A DNA stretch of 64,000 nucleotides from Cynocephalus volans (GCF_027409185.1 NC_084467.1:81662501-81726500), one strand, 5' to 3'; positions 7,939-20,330 are shown, numbered from the stretch's first letter. Notes: generated by a model from the sequence alone, not told the origin. A program made the numbers and translations.

Positions 7939-10177
7939 TCTAGTAAATTATATGCTCCAAAAGTAAAGTGAATTCCTTAGTACCCTTTGTTCCAAAAAAA
8001 AAAAAAAAAAAAACAAGGATTTGAGGTAGTTTACAAAAATATATAAAATATAACAGTTTTAAAATGTACTAAAATAAATGAAGAAATGGGGCAAAGGAAA
8101 AGCAAAAAGGTAAGAAAATATAATACCTAGGGTTAAAAATAATATAATATCCTGGCACTAAAATTCATCCATGAACTCCTATACAGACACTGAGAAGCAC
8201 ACAAATTTGGCTCAGAGTTTCCTAGTGCCTGAGGAAAAACAAAGCTATTACAAGATTCACAGTTTCCATAAGATAAAGGAGGACTAGATGCTCACAAAAA
8301 CAAATCAGTTTTTCCTTTGTTGTAATGAATAGACAGAATTCTTGTTGGGGGGGAAATTATCTTTTGCTTCTACCCTTCTAAGTTTCTTTGGCTGGAGCCA
8401 CTGTCACAAAAAGATTAACAGGAGAAAAGTGTACAGATTTTTTAAATAGGAGTTTTACATGACACAGGAGCCTTCATAAGGAAATGAAGATCTGAAGAAG
8501 TGGTTAAACCTGAGTTTTTTTGCTAAGATTGATGAAAAGTAGAGAGTCGTGGCAAAATTTGATAGGACAAAGAAAAAGTATGAGCTAAGTTGGATAAACT
8601 GTGGAAACAGCAAGGTCGGTTCATCCAGATTCCTTTTGGTGTCCCTGTGTCTACAAGATAAAGGTGCTCCTTTCCTCAGGGTATAGGGAGGGCACCTCTC
8701 ACATGAGGGGGTCTTATGACCTGCTTCAGAGGAAGGTCAGAAGATCCTTCTTGCACATGTTGTTTCTCAAAGTCCTTCAGCTTAAAATATACAATATGCC
8801 AAGGTACCATGTTTTGGATAGTGTGTCCTGAACCCCATCATTATCAACAATAATCCTACAGTTTATACAATGGTGAATGTAATGTGACTGTTTCTTCAAA
8901 TACCTCTCAATATAGATTAAGGCAAAATTCCAAATGTAAGTCAGAAAAGGGCCATGCCATGGAGGAGAGTTGTATTGAGACAGTGTGGTCCAAGAAATCG
9001 TTCCAAGGATCCGTCTCCAAACCTGACAATATTTAGAATGGCTAGAGAATGGGTCTGTTCCCATTGAGGCATTTCTCCTGAACATAATTTTTACAACTAG
9101 ACTTCTGCTAGTAATTGAACACCAGATAATTCAATATTATATTTTCTGAGAAAAACTTGAAGTGTGAAAGTTCTATGGTATAATTAAGCATAATTAACCC
9201 AGAATCGATGCCCTTTATGAAAGAAAAACCCCTATCCAGTATGCATACTTAAATAGAAAGCCGCCCAGCTTTCTCATGGGGACAGGGTGGAAAATGAAGG
9301 GCCGAGATTTTCTTCAGACTGTATTTTTGGGTCCATTCCAACACACACAATGGGCGTACACCATGAATTCTCAGCAGGAAAAAAAAAAAGTGTTTTAATT
9401 ACAAAAGTAGCAAACACTTGCAAAATACCGAAACCACACCAATAGCTTTCCTACACCCATCCTCCTCATTCTTGCTACCTCTGGGTAATCACCAAGGACT
9501 GTTTCTTGTGCCTCCTTCCTGACCTTTGTCTATGTACGTCTTTAAGGAAATCCCCTCTGAGGAGCCTCATATCCCTAACTCTGTTATGTAATGATTCTCT
9601 TTTTTTCCTGGTGAGTAGATGAGATGAAAAGGCTGTAACTATTGTCTATTAATCATAAGCACAATACACCAAGATCATTGTTATCCTTCCAAGGAGACAG
9701 AAGTCATATCTGCAATAAGGAAGAATTTCTGGAGCATCCATAAATACCCTACTTTAAGCTTCTTAGTTTAGAAAGCAATGCTTGTTTTTTGTGTTTCTAC
9801 AAAAGACTGGGGAGAACCTGTTGGTCCTTCAGGGTCCCAAATGAATTAAGAGGCTAACACTGGCCATCACCATAGGGTCACAATGTATGCCCTGAGAAAA
9901 TTAATAGAAGGCACAGAACATCTTCCCATTTTGGAACATTTGCCTGCTCAGTTTGACAGAGGTTGAGCAGAGGTAGAAGATGTCTCTCCTGATGTCGACT
10001 CTTGTTGCCTAACAAGCAAAACCCCTATTGTAGGGCCCAATCCCATTGAAATCATTGAGCAAGCTCATCTTCAGGCAGAGGGACAAGGGTACTGTGACTG
10101 GTATCAGGACATTGCCTGGTCTAATTATGAAACAACACCCCCTTAGACACATACTATACATGCACACACATACACAG
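7939..10177. other. No recognisable gene or repeat
   Basis: AT-rich host sequence with an A-run at 7996-8013 and a smaller one near 9380. Open frames are short and look like chance. I see no exon structure or repeat family. Confidence 0.5.
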
Positions 10178-10257
10178 GAGGGAACTTCAAAAAGTTCATT
10201 GAAAAATAGAATTGAAAGATAATATGAATCTTTCCATGAACTTTTTGAAGTTCCCTC
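10178..10257. mobile_element. 80-bp palindromic MITE-like element
   Basis: GAGGGAACTTCAAAAAGTTC at the left and its reverse complement at the right (GAACTTTTTGAAGTTCCCTC), about 23 bases matching before mismatches, around a short AT-rich core. A second copy lies at 44725-44948. The form is that of a small non-autonomous DNA transposon; I cannot name the family. Confidence 0.75.
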
Positions 10258-10394
10258 ATGTATTATATGTATATATGTTTAAGCTAAACAGAACGACAAC
10301 AAAGAAACAAAGAATCCTTTGATTTTCATCTCCTGATTTTTTTAAAAAATGAAAATAGGGTTCTACTCAGAGAGATGAGGAATCCTAAATTTTG

Positions 10395-10740
10395 GCAGGT
10401 TCTATATATATATGTACTTTTTAAATAACCAAAATTATATTTTATATACTGTTCTGCGATTTGCTCTTTTCATTTTATAGTATATTGCCTACATGCTACC
10501 ACCTAAATTTACCCTATTTTTTATAACAGTTTTATATATGTATACCATAGGGCTACAGTTATAAGCAATTTTGTTATAAAATTCTTATGAAATGTACCAT
10601 CATATGAATGTGCCATAATTTATCCAAATAATGCTTTAATGAATATCCTTATGCAGACATTCTTTAGAGTGCAGTGTCTTAGAAATAAAATTGTGGATCA
10701 AAGATGACTATCTTCCTTTCATTTTAATAACTATTTAACT
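10395..10740 (-). repeat. Old L1 3' region fragment
   Basis: Diverged L1 sequence with 'TTCTGCGATTTGCTCTTTTC', 'TGTGCCATAATTTATCC' and 'TTGTGGATCAAAG' blocks, the usual order of mammalian L1 3' ends on the reverse strand. Confidence 0.55.
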
Positions 10741-10761
10741 AATTAGAAGTGAGATTGTGCA

Positions 10762-10870
10762 TTTTTTTTGTTTGGTTTTTTGGGGTTTTTTGGCAGTTGG
10801 CCAGCATGGGGATCCAAACCCTTGACCTTATAACACCGCACTCTAACCAACTGAGCTAACTGGCCAGCCC
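10762..10870 (-). mobile_element. tRNA-Ile-type SINE monomer
   Basis: Minus-strand unit with GGCCAGTTAGCTCAGTTGGT and a T-rich (A-tail) left end. Target duplication GATTGTGCA/GATTGCGCA at 10753-10761 and 10872-10880. Confidence 0.88.
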
Positions 10871-11369
10871 TGATTGCGCACCTTTTTATATGTTTACTAA
10901 CCATTTATTATTTCTTCTTATATGAATTGTTTCAAATATAATGTTAATTATCTAGTGAAGCTGGCCCCTTAGGAGGCTGTTCAAGGGCCAAAACTAGCCC
11001 CTTAATGTTCTCTTTGGTTAACAATTGGGAGCTGTAAAAGGTATATTGTCTCAGATAACATAAATAAGGGTGAGCAATGTAGAGAGGTGCGCTTCAAGTG
11101 TAACTGGAGCAGGGAGGCAGACACCTCCAGAACCCTTCTTTCAGTCCTCACTGCTCTCTGCATGTTGGCTTTCCTAGGAATGGCCCCATAATTTCCAGGC
11201 GCTCCCAAGTCCCCATCTCCCTCCCATCTTTATCACCGCTCATTGGCCTAGCTTAGGTCATGTGCCCGTCTCTGTGACCAATGAAATGTTAGGATAATGC
11301 TTGGCGGTCCTCACTAGAACCACATGGTTTCTATAAGAAGAAGAGTCTCCAAAAAAGAAATGAGTTTGG

Positions 11370-11825
11370 CGAAGACTAGTAAGATGTCTCTCCATAGCCT
11401 TGTTCTCCTTCATCCTCTGACTTTCATTTGGGCACATGGCAGCTCAGAATAAAGATAGCATTTCCTAGCTTTGCCTGCCTGCCTGTGATCATTTGACTGA
11501 GTTCCAGCCAATGGTATAGAAGCAGAAGGATGTGTGCAACTTCCAGGAAGTGTCGTTAATAGGAGGGTCATGTCCCTTTCCTCCGTCCTGCTAGCTGGGA
11601 TGGAAATGCTTTGGCTGGACCTGGAATAGCCAGGATCACAAAATGGAAACTGTAGCAACAATTCAGAAGAAAACTTGGTTCCTGATGATCACAGGGGAGA
11701 CATACCTCCCGGGAACTGCCTAGATTTATGGAAGGGAAAAATTAAACTCTTAACTTGTTTAGGTTCCTAGTATTTTTAATTTGCTGTCACTTGCAGCCAA
11801 AACTAATCCTAACTGATGCAGAAGG
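11370..11825 (+). repeat. Possible old LTR-like repeat
   Basis: Ends with CAGCCAAAACTAATCCTAAC, the closing phrase of several mammalian LTRs, and begins with a GCACATGGCAGCTCAG-like stretch. Diverged; the family is uncertain. Confidence 0.3.
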
Positions 11826-12006
11826 TGCTGTTATACCAGAAGAAGGGAAAGTTTCTGGGTTAAAAAGAATGTCCACAGCAAAGATTTGGTTAATAATTTT
11901 AAAAAATTTCCCATTAGCTATCCACAAGGTGAATTTCCTCACTTCCTTCAAATTCTTGCTTAATGATCACTTTTACCATTTTTTAAACATTATTGAGATA
12001 TAATGG

Positions 12007-12112
12007 GTTTTTTTTTTTTTTTTTTGCGTGACTGGCCAGTACTGGGATCCAAACCCTTGACCTCAGTGTTATAAAGCCACATTCTAACCAAATAAGCTAA
12101 CTGGCCAGCCCA
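12007..12112 (-). mobile_element. tRNA-Ile-type SINE monomer
   Basis: Long T-run then GCGTGACTGGCCAGTACTGG and ends at GCTAACTGGCCAGCCC. Lies at the 3' end of the old L1. Confidence 0.85.
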
Positions 12113-12724
12113 GGAAGTATGATTGATACACAATAAACTGCATGTTTTGAAGTGTGCAATTTGGTAAGTTTTGACATATGTATACATTGCGAAGCAATCA
12201 CCATGATCAAGAATAGGGAACATATCCATCACCACACAAGTGTCCTTGTACCCCTCGCCAGGTAATCACTGATCTGTTTTCCATCACTATAAATTAGTTT
12301 GTATTTTCTAGAATTTTATATAAATGGAATAATACAGTGTGCATCCTTCTTTTTTCCTGGGGAGGGGGCTGGATTCTTTCACTCAGCATAATTATTTGAG
12401 ATTCATCTGTATTGTTGTGTGTATCAATAGTTTGCTGTTATTTACTTTAAGTAGTATGCCATTATATGGATACATCACTATTTGTTTATCCATTTACCCA
12501 CTGATAGACATTTAGGTTGCTCCATTTTTTGACTATTACAAATAAATCTACTATGAACATTCATGTACAAGTATTTGTATAAACATATGCTTACTTTCCA
12601 CTTGGGTAAATACCTAGGAGTTAGCTAGATAATATGGCAGGTATATCATTATATATTTCCACCAGCAGCATAAGAAGTTCCAGTTTGTCCACACCCTTGA
12701 CAACACATATTGTCTGTCTTTTTT

Positions 12725-12897
12725 TTTTTTTTTTTTTTTAAAAAAAGATGACCAGTAAGGGGATCTTAACCCTTGACTTGGTGTTGTCAGCACCATGCTC
12801 ACCCAGTGAGCCAACCGGCCATCCCTATATGGGATCCGAACCCGTGGCCTTGGTGTTATCAGCACCACACTCTCCCGAGTGAGCCACGGGCCGGCCC
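12725..12897 (-). mobile_element. Dimeric tRNA-Ile-type SINE
   Basis: Two linked units, the left GGTGTTGTCAGCACCATGCT and the right ending in CACGGGCCGGCCC. Target duplication TTGTCTGTCTTTTTT at 12710-12724 and from 12898. Inserted into the old L1. Confidence 0.92.
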
Positions 12898-13370
12898 TTG
12901 TCTGTCTTTTTTATTACAATGGCATAGTGGTATCTCACGGTGGTTTTAATTTGCGTTTTCTTAATGACTAATAATATTGAGCATTTTTTCATGTGCCTGT
13001 TTGCCATTTGTGTAGCTTCTTTGGTGAAGTGACTTCAAATCTCTCATTTTTTATTGGGTTGTTTGTCTTCTTATTGAGTTGTGAGAGTTCTTTATGTATT
13101 TTGAATACAATTTCTTTATGAGATATATACTTTGAAACTGCTTTTCATACGCGGTGGCTTGTCTTTTCATTCTCAGTGTTTTTCCTACTCAGTGGCTTGT
13201 CTTTTCATTCTCTTAATGGTATCCTTTGAGGAACAGAAGTTTTTAATTTTGGTGAAGTCCAATTTATCAATTTTCTTTTAAGGATTGCGCTTCTGGTGTT
13301 ATAGCTAAGAAATCTTAACCTAATATTACAAATATTTTATCTTATTTTTTAAAAAGTATTGTAGTTTTAG

Positions 13371-13443
13371 GGGCTGGCTGGTTAGCTCAGTTGGTTAGAG
13401 CATGGCCTTGAAACACCCATACCAGCCAGCTGCACCCCCACCC
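13371..13443 (+). mobile_element. Short tRNA-Ile-type SINE
   Basis: GGGCTGGCTGGTTAGCTCAG followed by a shortened body. A 20-bp target duplication (13351-13370 and 13444-13463) with two mismatches defines the ends. Confidence 0.92.
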
Positions 13444-13635
13444 AAAAAGTATTATGGTTTTAGATAACCCATTTTGAGTTAATTTTTGTGTATGGTATGA
13501 GGTATGGATTGAAGTTCATTGTTTTGCATCTGGATATATAATTGTTCCAGCACAATTTACTGAAAAGACTATTCTTGTTTCACTGAATTTACTTTGTTGA
13601 AAATGATTGTCTATAATATATGGGTCTTTTTTTTC

Positions 13636-14010
13636 AATTCGGGCTGCTATAACATATTACCATAAACCAGGTGACTTATACACACGGAAATATATTTGTC
13701 ACAGTCTGGAGGCTGGAAGTCCATTAGGGTGCCAGCACGGTAGGGGTCTGGTGAGGGCCCTCTTCTGGGTAGCTGACTGTCTACTTCTTGTATCCTCACA
13801 TGGCAGAGGGCAGAGAATGGAAGCAAGCTCTCTCATGACATATAAGGAAACTAATCCCATTCATGAGAGTTCTACCCTTATGACCTCATCTAATCCTAAT
13901 TAACTCCCAAATGCCCCACCTCCTAATACCATCCTAATACCATCACAATGGGGATAGGGTTTCAACATATAAATTTTGTGGGGGACATAAACATTCAGTT
14001 CATAATATTT
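13636..14010 (-). repeat. MaLR (MLT1-type) solo LTR
   Basis: Reverse-strand match to the MLT1 pattern: GGGCTGCTATAACA, GTCTGGAGGCTGGAAGTCC, TCCTCACATGGCAGAGGG and the closing ATTTTGTGGGGGACATAAAC. Inserted in the old L1. Confidence 0.8.
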
Positions 14011-14040
14011 TATTCTATTGTATTGTTCTATTTATCTATC

Positions 14041-14139
14041 TTATTTTTTATTTTTTTGGCAGCTGGCTGGTGCGGGAATCTGAACGCTGGACCTTGGTAT
14101 TATCAGCACCATGTTCTGAGTGGGCTAATTGGCCAGCCC
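14041..14139 (-). mobile_element. tRNA-Ile-type SINE monomer
   Basis: T-rich left end, GGCAGCTGGCTGGTGCGGGA, ends at GGCCAGCCCT. Imperfect flanking repeat TTTATCTATCTT/TTTGTCTATCTT. Confidence 0.85.
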
Positions 14140-14701
14140 TGTTTGTCTATCTTTACACCAATACTACACAATCTTGAATATTGTAACTTTGTAATAAGTT
14201 TTGAAATCAGATAGTGTTTGCCCTCCAACTTTGTCCTTTTTTTCTCAAAAAACTGTTTTGGTTATTGCAGGATTTTTGCATTTCCATATATGTTTTAGAA
14301 ATAGTTTGTCAATTTCTATGAGAAAGCCTGCTGGGATTTTGATTGGATATATAGAACAAATTGGGAAGAATTGGCATCTTAACGATATTTAGTCTCTCAC
14401 TCATTAACAAGATATAGCTGTTCATTTATTTAGTTCTTTTACTGCTCTCAATAATGTTTTATAGTTTTCAGTGTACAGGTCTTACACATCTTATGTCAGA
14501 TTTATCCCTAAGTATTTCATGTTTTTTGACACTATTGTAAATGATATTTCAAAATGTCAGTTTCCAATTGTTTGTTGCAAATGTATACCAGTACAATAGA
14601 TTTTTGTATGTTAATCTCATACCCTGAGACCTTGCTAACCTCGTTTATTAGTTCTAATAGTTTGTTTGTTTTCTGTTTTCGTTCTTGTTGTTGTTTTAGC
14701 T

Positions 14702-14914
14702 TCAGCAGGTTTTTGGAGATCCCATCAGATTTTCTACATAGATAATTATTTCATCTGTGAATAAAGACAATTTTACTTCCTCCTTTCTAACCTGGATGTC
14801 TTTTTTTTCCCCTTGACTTATTACACTTGCTAGAACCTCTGATATGATGCTGAATAGAAATGGTGTGAATGAATATTGCTGGGTTGTTCCTAATCTTAGG
14901 TGGAAAGTACTCAA
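14702..14914 (-). pseudogene. L1 ORF2 reverse transcriptase fragment (old L1)
   Basis: 70 open codons matching the L1 RT palm: PFLFSIISEVLASVI is the LxPLLFNIVLEVLA-type helix and LSLFTDEIIIY stands where L1 has the LFADDMI catalytic motif, so the second catalytic Asp is changed to Glu. An inactive piece of the old L1. Confidence 0.85.
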
Positions 14915-15863
14915 TCTTTCACCAATTTTAAATATGATGTTAGCTATAGGCTTTTCATGTATGCATTATCAAGTTGAGGAAGTTCCCTTCTGTTAGTTTG
15001 CTGAGAGTTTTTAATTCTTCAGTGGATGTTGACTTATGTTGAATGCTTTTTCTGCATTTATCGAGATGATCATATGGCTTTTCTTTTTCAGTTTGTTAAT
15101 ATGATGAATTACATTGATTTTCACATGTTAAACCAACCTTGCATTCCTGGGATAGACCCTATTTGGCTATGATGTATTGTCCTTTTTATATATTGTTTGA
15201 TTTGACTTGCTAAAAATACTTTTAGAATTTTTGAAACTTTGTTCACAAGAGATATTTGTCTGTAATTTTCCTTTCTTATAATATCTTTGTCTGGTTTGGG
15301 TATCAGGATAATACTGCCTTTATAGAATTAGTTGGAGAAAATTCTGCTTTTCAATTTTTTGGGAGCATTTGTATAGAATTGGTATTATTTCTTCCTTCTA
15401 TATTAGCTAGAATTTACTAGTGAAGAATTTACTAGTGAAGCAATTTACTGGAATTTTCTTTGTGAGAAGGTTTTTAACTACAAATTAAATTCTTTAATAG
15501 ATATACGGCTATTCAGGTTACTTATTTCTTCTCGAGTGAATTTCAGTAGTTAGCATCTTTCAAGGAATTTGTCCATTTCATTTTGTGCTGTTGAATTTAT
15601 AGGTACAAAGTTATTTATGATATTTCCTTACTACCCTTTTAATAGCTTTAGAATTTTGTGACACCACCACTCATATTTTTTTTTTTTTTTTTTTTTTTAA
15701 TTTTTTTTTTCTCGATATACATTGTGGCTGATTAATGCTCCCCATCACCAAAACCTCCCTCCCTTCTCCCTCCCCCCCTCCCCCCCAACAATGTCCTTTC
15801 TGATTGCTTGTCGTATCAACTTCAAGTAATTGTGGTTGTTATATCTTCTCCCCACCCCCCCGG

Positions 15864-15866
<3 letters not shown>

Positions 15867-15906
<40 letters not shown>
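15867..15906. repeat. (TG)n microsatellite in L1 3' UTR
   Basis: About 20 uninterrupted TG units inside the younger L1. Confidence 0.95.
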
Positions 15907-15909
<3 letters not shown>

Positions 15910-15923
15910 TTATATATTAATTT

Positions 15924-16442
15924 TTAGCTCCCACCAATAAGTGAGAACATGTGGTATTTCTCTTTCTGTGCCTGACTTGTTTCACTTAATATAATTCTCT
16001 CGAGGTCCATCCATGTTGTTGCAAATGGCAGTATTTCATTCATTTTTATAGCTGAGTAGTATTCCATTGTGTAGATGTACCACATTTTCCGTATCCACTC
16101 ATCTGATGATGGACATTTGGGCTGGTTCCAACTCTTGGCTATTGTAAAGAGTGCTGCGATGAACATTGGGGAATAGGTATACCTTCGACTTGATGATTTC
16201 CATTCCTCTGGGTATATTCCCAACAGTGGGATAGCTGGGTCGTATGGTAGATCTATCTGCAGTTGTTTGAGGAACCTCCATACCATTTTCCATAGAGGCT
16301 GCACCATTTTGCAGTCCCACCAACAATGTATGAGAGTTCCTTTTTCTCCGCAACCTCGCCAGCATTTATCGTTCAGAGTCTTTTGGATTTTAGCCATCCT
16401 AACTGGGGTTAGGTGGTATCTCAGTGTGGTTTTGATTTGCAT
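15924..16442 (-). pseudogene. L1 ORF2 C-terminal end, open for 172 codons
   Basis: C-terminus of the L1 endonuclease/reverse transcriptase protein. The cysteine-rich module is seen as [18 protein letters not shown], followed by [13 protein letters not shown] and the typical ending MEYYSAIKMNEI...SLIGGS with the natural stop. The frame shows no break, but the 5' truncation removes the endonuclease and RT domains, so it is non-functional. The ATG at the left of this frame is internal to ORF2, not a real start. Confidence 0.93.
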
Positions 16443-17049
16443 TTCCTGGATGCTGCACCACTCATATTTTGATATTGATAATCTGCATATTCTCTCTTTT
16501 TTCCTGAACAGCCTGACTAGAGGTTTATCAATTTTATTGATCTTCTTAAAAAGCCAGCTTCTGATTTTATTGATTTTTCCTATTGTTTTTCTGTTTTCTA
16601 TTTTATTTATTTCTATTTTTATCTTTATTATTTCCTTTCTTCTGCTTATTCTGAGTTTAATTTGCTCTTCTTTTTCTAGTTTCTTAAAAATAGTTTCTTA
16701 AGTTTCAAAGGTATTTTGTTTATTTGTTTTTTATTGCTGTTGTGTCTGGAGGAAGAGTAAATCTAGTTTCTGTATCCCCTCTTGCCTGGAAATGAAGTTA
16801 GATTTAATTAATAGTAATCGGCTCTTCATCAAACTGTTATGGATCACTGAACCTAGATTTTTCTTTCTATACTTTTAGGCCTACAGGTTCCAGATCTGTT
16901 ATTTGATACCATTACTGATGACCAGAGAGTCATCAGAGTTCTGTAAGTTGTTTTTCATTTGTTTCTCTGAACAAAATTAGAATAAAATTAGTAGTTCTTT
17001 CTGAGTGAAATACCTATCCTTTTTATATCCTATGGCCTTTCTTTGTTTC

Positions 17050-17456
17050 TTAGTTTGTTAGTGCTGCTCTAACAAAATACCTGAGACTGGGTAATTTATA
17101 AACAACAGAAATTTACTTTCTCTTAGGTCTGGCAGCTAAGAAGTCCAAGAACAAGGCTCCAGTGGTTCAGTTGTCTGGGGAGGGCCCAGTTTTTCCTTCC
17201 AAGATAACACCTTGTTGCTGCACCCTCTGGAAGGGAGGAACTCTGTGTCCTCATGTGGTGGGAGGGTTGAAAGAGGCAAAAAGAGGCAAACTCCCTCCAT
17301 TAAGCCCTTTTTATTAGGGCATCTAATCCCATTCATGAAGGTGGAGCCCTCATGATTCAATCACCTCCTAAAGACCACACCTCTTAATACTGTTGCATTG
17401 GGGGTTATATTTTAACATGAATTTTGGAGGGGACTAACACATTCAAAGCATAGCAC
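17050..17456 (-). repeat. MaLR (MST/MLT1-type) LTR
   Basis: Reverse-strand pattern: GCTGCTCTAACAAAATACCT, GAGACTGGGTAATTTATAAA, GGCATCTAATCCCATTCATG and GAGGGGACTAACACATTCA. Confidence 0.82.
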
Positions 17457-17639
17457 TTTGTATTTTGTGACCTAAGAGCTCCACACATTTCTGGGTTTAG
17501 GAGAAATGACAGCATGAGTGGCACTCTAAGAAGAGAAATTATTTTTTAAAAGTCTCAAGGATTTGATGACATCCAGGGTTTATCCATGTGTGCTCAAGAG
17601 AAGGAGTAAGTATGGCTTCCCTAGCTCAGGAGAATCATA

Positions 17640-17885
17640 GGTGATGCCAACAGCCATGTGAGTGAGCCATCGTAGAAGCAGACCCTGCAGCTCCAGTCAA
17701 GGCTTCAGATGACACAACCCCAGCTGACATCTTGACTGCAACATCATAAAAGACCCTGAACCACATCCACCTTGCTAAGCTATTCCCGGATTCTGACCTT
17801 TGGAAACTGTGTGAGATAATGTGTTGCTTTAAGCTGCTAGTTTGGGGGGGTAATTTGTTATGCCGCAACAGATATGTAATACAGA
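17640..17885 (+). repeat. MLT1-type LTR 3' part
   Basis: Plus-strand end of an old MaLR LTR: CCAGCTGACATCTTGACTGC, then GCTTTAAGCTGCTAGTTTGG and GTAATTTGTTATGCCGCAAC. Confidence 0.6.
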
Positions 17886-18329
17886 TTTACTGTGAAATAG
17901 GAGTTTCTGGGATTTGAGATAAAGAATAGCAGATTTCTAGAACTCAGAAGACACCAGGGTAAATTTCTTTATCATGTTCCGTAAGAAGCTCTCAGAACAC
18001 TGATGGACATCAGCAATGGTAGGTTCAGAGGGTCCAGGGACAATGGGAGGTAATTGCTTCAGCAATGTAGATTTCTATGGTAATTGGTTGAGGGAAAGTG
18101 GTTCTGGGGAAGTACCGGATGTTGTTTATGACACTTAAAGAGCTGCACAGATTCTAGAGAGTTCAAGAGTGAAAAGGGGCTCAGAAGTTATAGGGATATT
18201 ATCTAGAGCAATGAAAAAGAAGAGTTTTCCTTACTTTCCTCCTGTTCATTTAACACTGACACATTTGGAAACTTTGGAAAATGCAGGTGGAAAGAAGAAA
18301 ATTAAAAAATCACCATATAAAAATAATCA

Positions 18330-20330
18330 CCATTAGCATTTTTGGTATGTAACTCTGACAAATACAGACAGACAGACAGACAGATTAACCAACCCACAAA
18401 GTTTGTACTTCAGATGCCCCTTTAGAAGTTCATTTTGGCATTCTTTGAGCCTGGCTGCATCTGGAGGGTGGGGCATGTGATACGGCCAGTGAAACCCATG
18501 GTCATGGGTCCATTCCTGCACATTTGCTCTAAAGCAAGTCCCCTGGCTGGATGTTATGATGTGTGGGATTCTATGCCTGTGCATGAAGCATTCCATAAGT
18601 CCCTGGATAGTAGTCCTGACTGAGGCTCTGTGGGTAGGAAAGGCAAACCGATACCTAGAATAGGTATTATCCTTATGAGAATGAACCACTAGCCCTTTCA
18701 GAGTAGGAGAGTTCCAATGTCCAGGATGGTCTCCTTGAGGAATAATGGTATATTGGGGGCTTAGTGACGGTCTCTGTTGCTTACGAGTTAGACATTCAGA
18801 GGTAATTAGCTTGGCCTTGGTAAATGTGAGTCCATGCTGTTGGTCCCATATGTGGCCTCCATCTCGGCCATATGGTCACTTCCTATATGTGTCCATTATC
18901 TCAGCTCTGGGATTGCTGATGATGAAGTCTGATTAATATCAATTGGCAAAGCCATTTTGTCTACTTGGTTGTTTAGTGTCTGGTAGATGCCTTCTGATGG
19001 GTGTTAACATGTGATACAAAAGTCTTCATATTTTGTACCTATTCCCACGTGTCCCTCCACCTTCCTCTACCCAGATTTCTTTGTCTCTGGTCTTCCAGTC
19101 CTTTTCGTTCCAAATCTCCAACCACACAGCCAACCCGTTGGCCACAGCCCAGGAATCTGTATGTATTCTTACCTCAGGCTATTTTTCCTTTCACCAAAGA
19201 AGATGACCAGGTACTTGTTCCCAGCTCTGCCTATGGAAAGATTTTCCTTCTCCACTGTTTTCCAGGACCACCTTGAATGCAGCCATAATGCAGTCACCAT
19301 CCATTCTCAGCCTGTATGCACTTAATGAGTCAACCCATCTATAAACCAATTTGGGGCTTTTCCTTCCACTTTAACAAGTCATATGAAACCCTTCACAAGG
19401 CCATGGGTACAAGACATGGGAGACAAACTAATGCAACTGTGATGAGTAACATGAGGGTTAACTATTTGCGCATACAGCCTACTTGTGCCCTCTGGTCCTG
19501 CTTGGACTTGATCTTGGATTTAGCATTTCCATCTTATGATGGATTTCTCTTGGCCCATCCAACTTTCTGACTTGGTGGGATTGACAGAATACAGTTCATA
19601 ATGGGAAGTTCTGTACATCTGTGTCATTTGATTTTCCATAGAAAAGAGTTCTGCCTCTAGCAAAGTAACTTGCCCTCTGTAACTTTCCAAGAACTGTTTT
19701 TCAAAGAGAATTATATACGCTTTATAATTCTTTGCTGTGCATGGTATTATCTTTCTCCAGAATCCTAGGGGTCAGCATTGTGATTCTCCCACCAAGGCTC
19801 TCCATAGACCCCTTACTGCATCTTTTTCCACCACTGACACCGGCAACACCATAGGGCCTACTAGATCATGTGACCCAAGTGGCAGGGCTGCTTGCATCAT
19901 ATCCTGGACTTGGGAGAGTGCCCTTTCTTGCTCAAAGCCCCCTCAAAGCTGGCATCCTTCCATGTCACCCAGTATATGGGCGGAAGCAATATTCCTAAGT
20001 GTGGAATATATTGCTCTAGAATCCAAAGAGAGCTCCAGGCTCTGTGCTTCTTTCTTTATGATGAGGGTAAAGGATGCCACAATTTGTCTTCCACTTTGGA
20101 GAGGTTATTCTGGCAAGCCTCTGACCACTGGACTCATAAAAAACACACTGAAGTAGCTAGCCCCTGAACCTTCAAGGAGTTTTATCTTCCAATTCTGGAA
20201 TACATGTGTCTTACCAAGGCATCCAAACACTTCTATCTGACCACAGGACACCCAATATGAAGTGAGTTGCCTATCTTAACTGACAGTTTTTTGAACCACC
20301 ACACTATAAATTTGGTAAGCCCAGAGCATC
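18330..20330 (-). pseudogene. pol: Decayed class I ERV pol fragment (RT/RNase H to integrase)
   Basis: Minus-strand retroviral pol, heavily decayed. At 18689-18420 an integrase core is recognisable: DNTYSRYRFAFPT around the first acidic position, RHRIPHIITSSQGT where SDQGT is usual (second catalytic Asp lost), and WPYHMPHPPDAARLKE near the third. The part at 19740-20160 reads as fragments of RNase H-like sequence with many stops. No LTRs are visible. It is older than and unrelated in detail to the 648-7933 provirus. A second copy of similar sequence lies at 48.7-49.6 kb. Confidence 0.72.
18363..18384. repeat. (GACA)n microsatellite
   Basis: Five tandem GACA units at the left end of the ERV pol fragment. 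Confidence 0.85.

Larger units (their letters stand above)
15680..16455 (-). mobile_element. Younger 5'-truncated L1 insertion
   Basis: Perfect 15-bp target duplication CACCACTCATATTTT (15665-15679 and 16456-16470) around 776 bp of L1: a long T-run (poly(A) tail), pyrimidine-rich 3' UTR with a (TG)n tract, and the end of ORF2. It interrupts the old L1. The long tail and open frame show it is much younger. Confidence 0.95.
11990..16740 (-). mobile_element. Old L1 LINE, minus strand, interrupted
   Basis: ORF2 and 3' UTR of a diverged L1 run right to left. The 3' part (12115-13620) has TTTATATAAATGGAATAATA and the ATTGAGCATTTTTTCATGTG block; 14130-15660 and 16470-16740 carry ORF2 reverse transcriptase and upstream sequence. 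It is broken by four SINEs, a MaLR LTR (13636-14010) and a younger L1 (15680-16455). The 5' half of L1 is missing. Confidence 0.85.
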
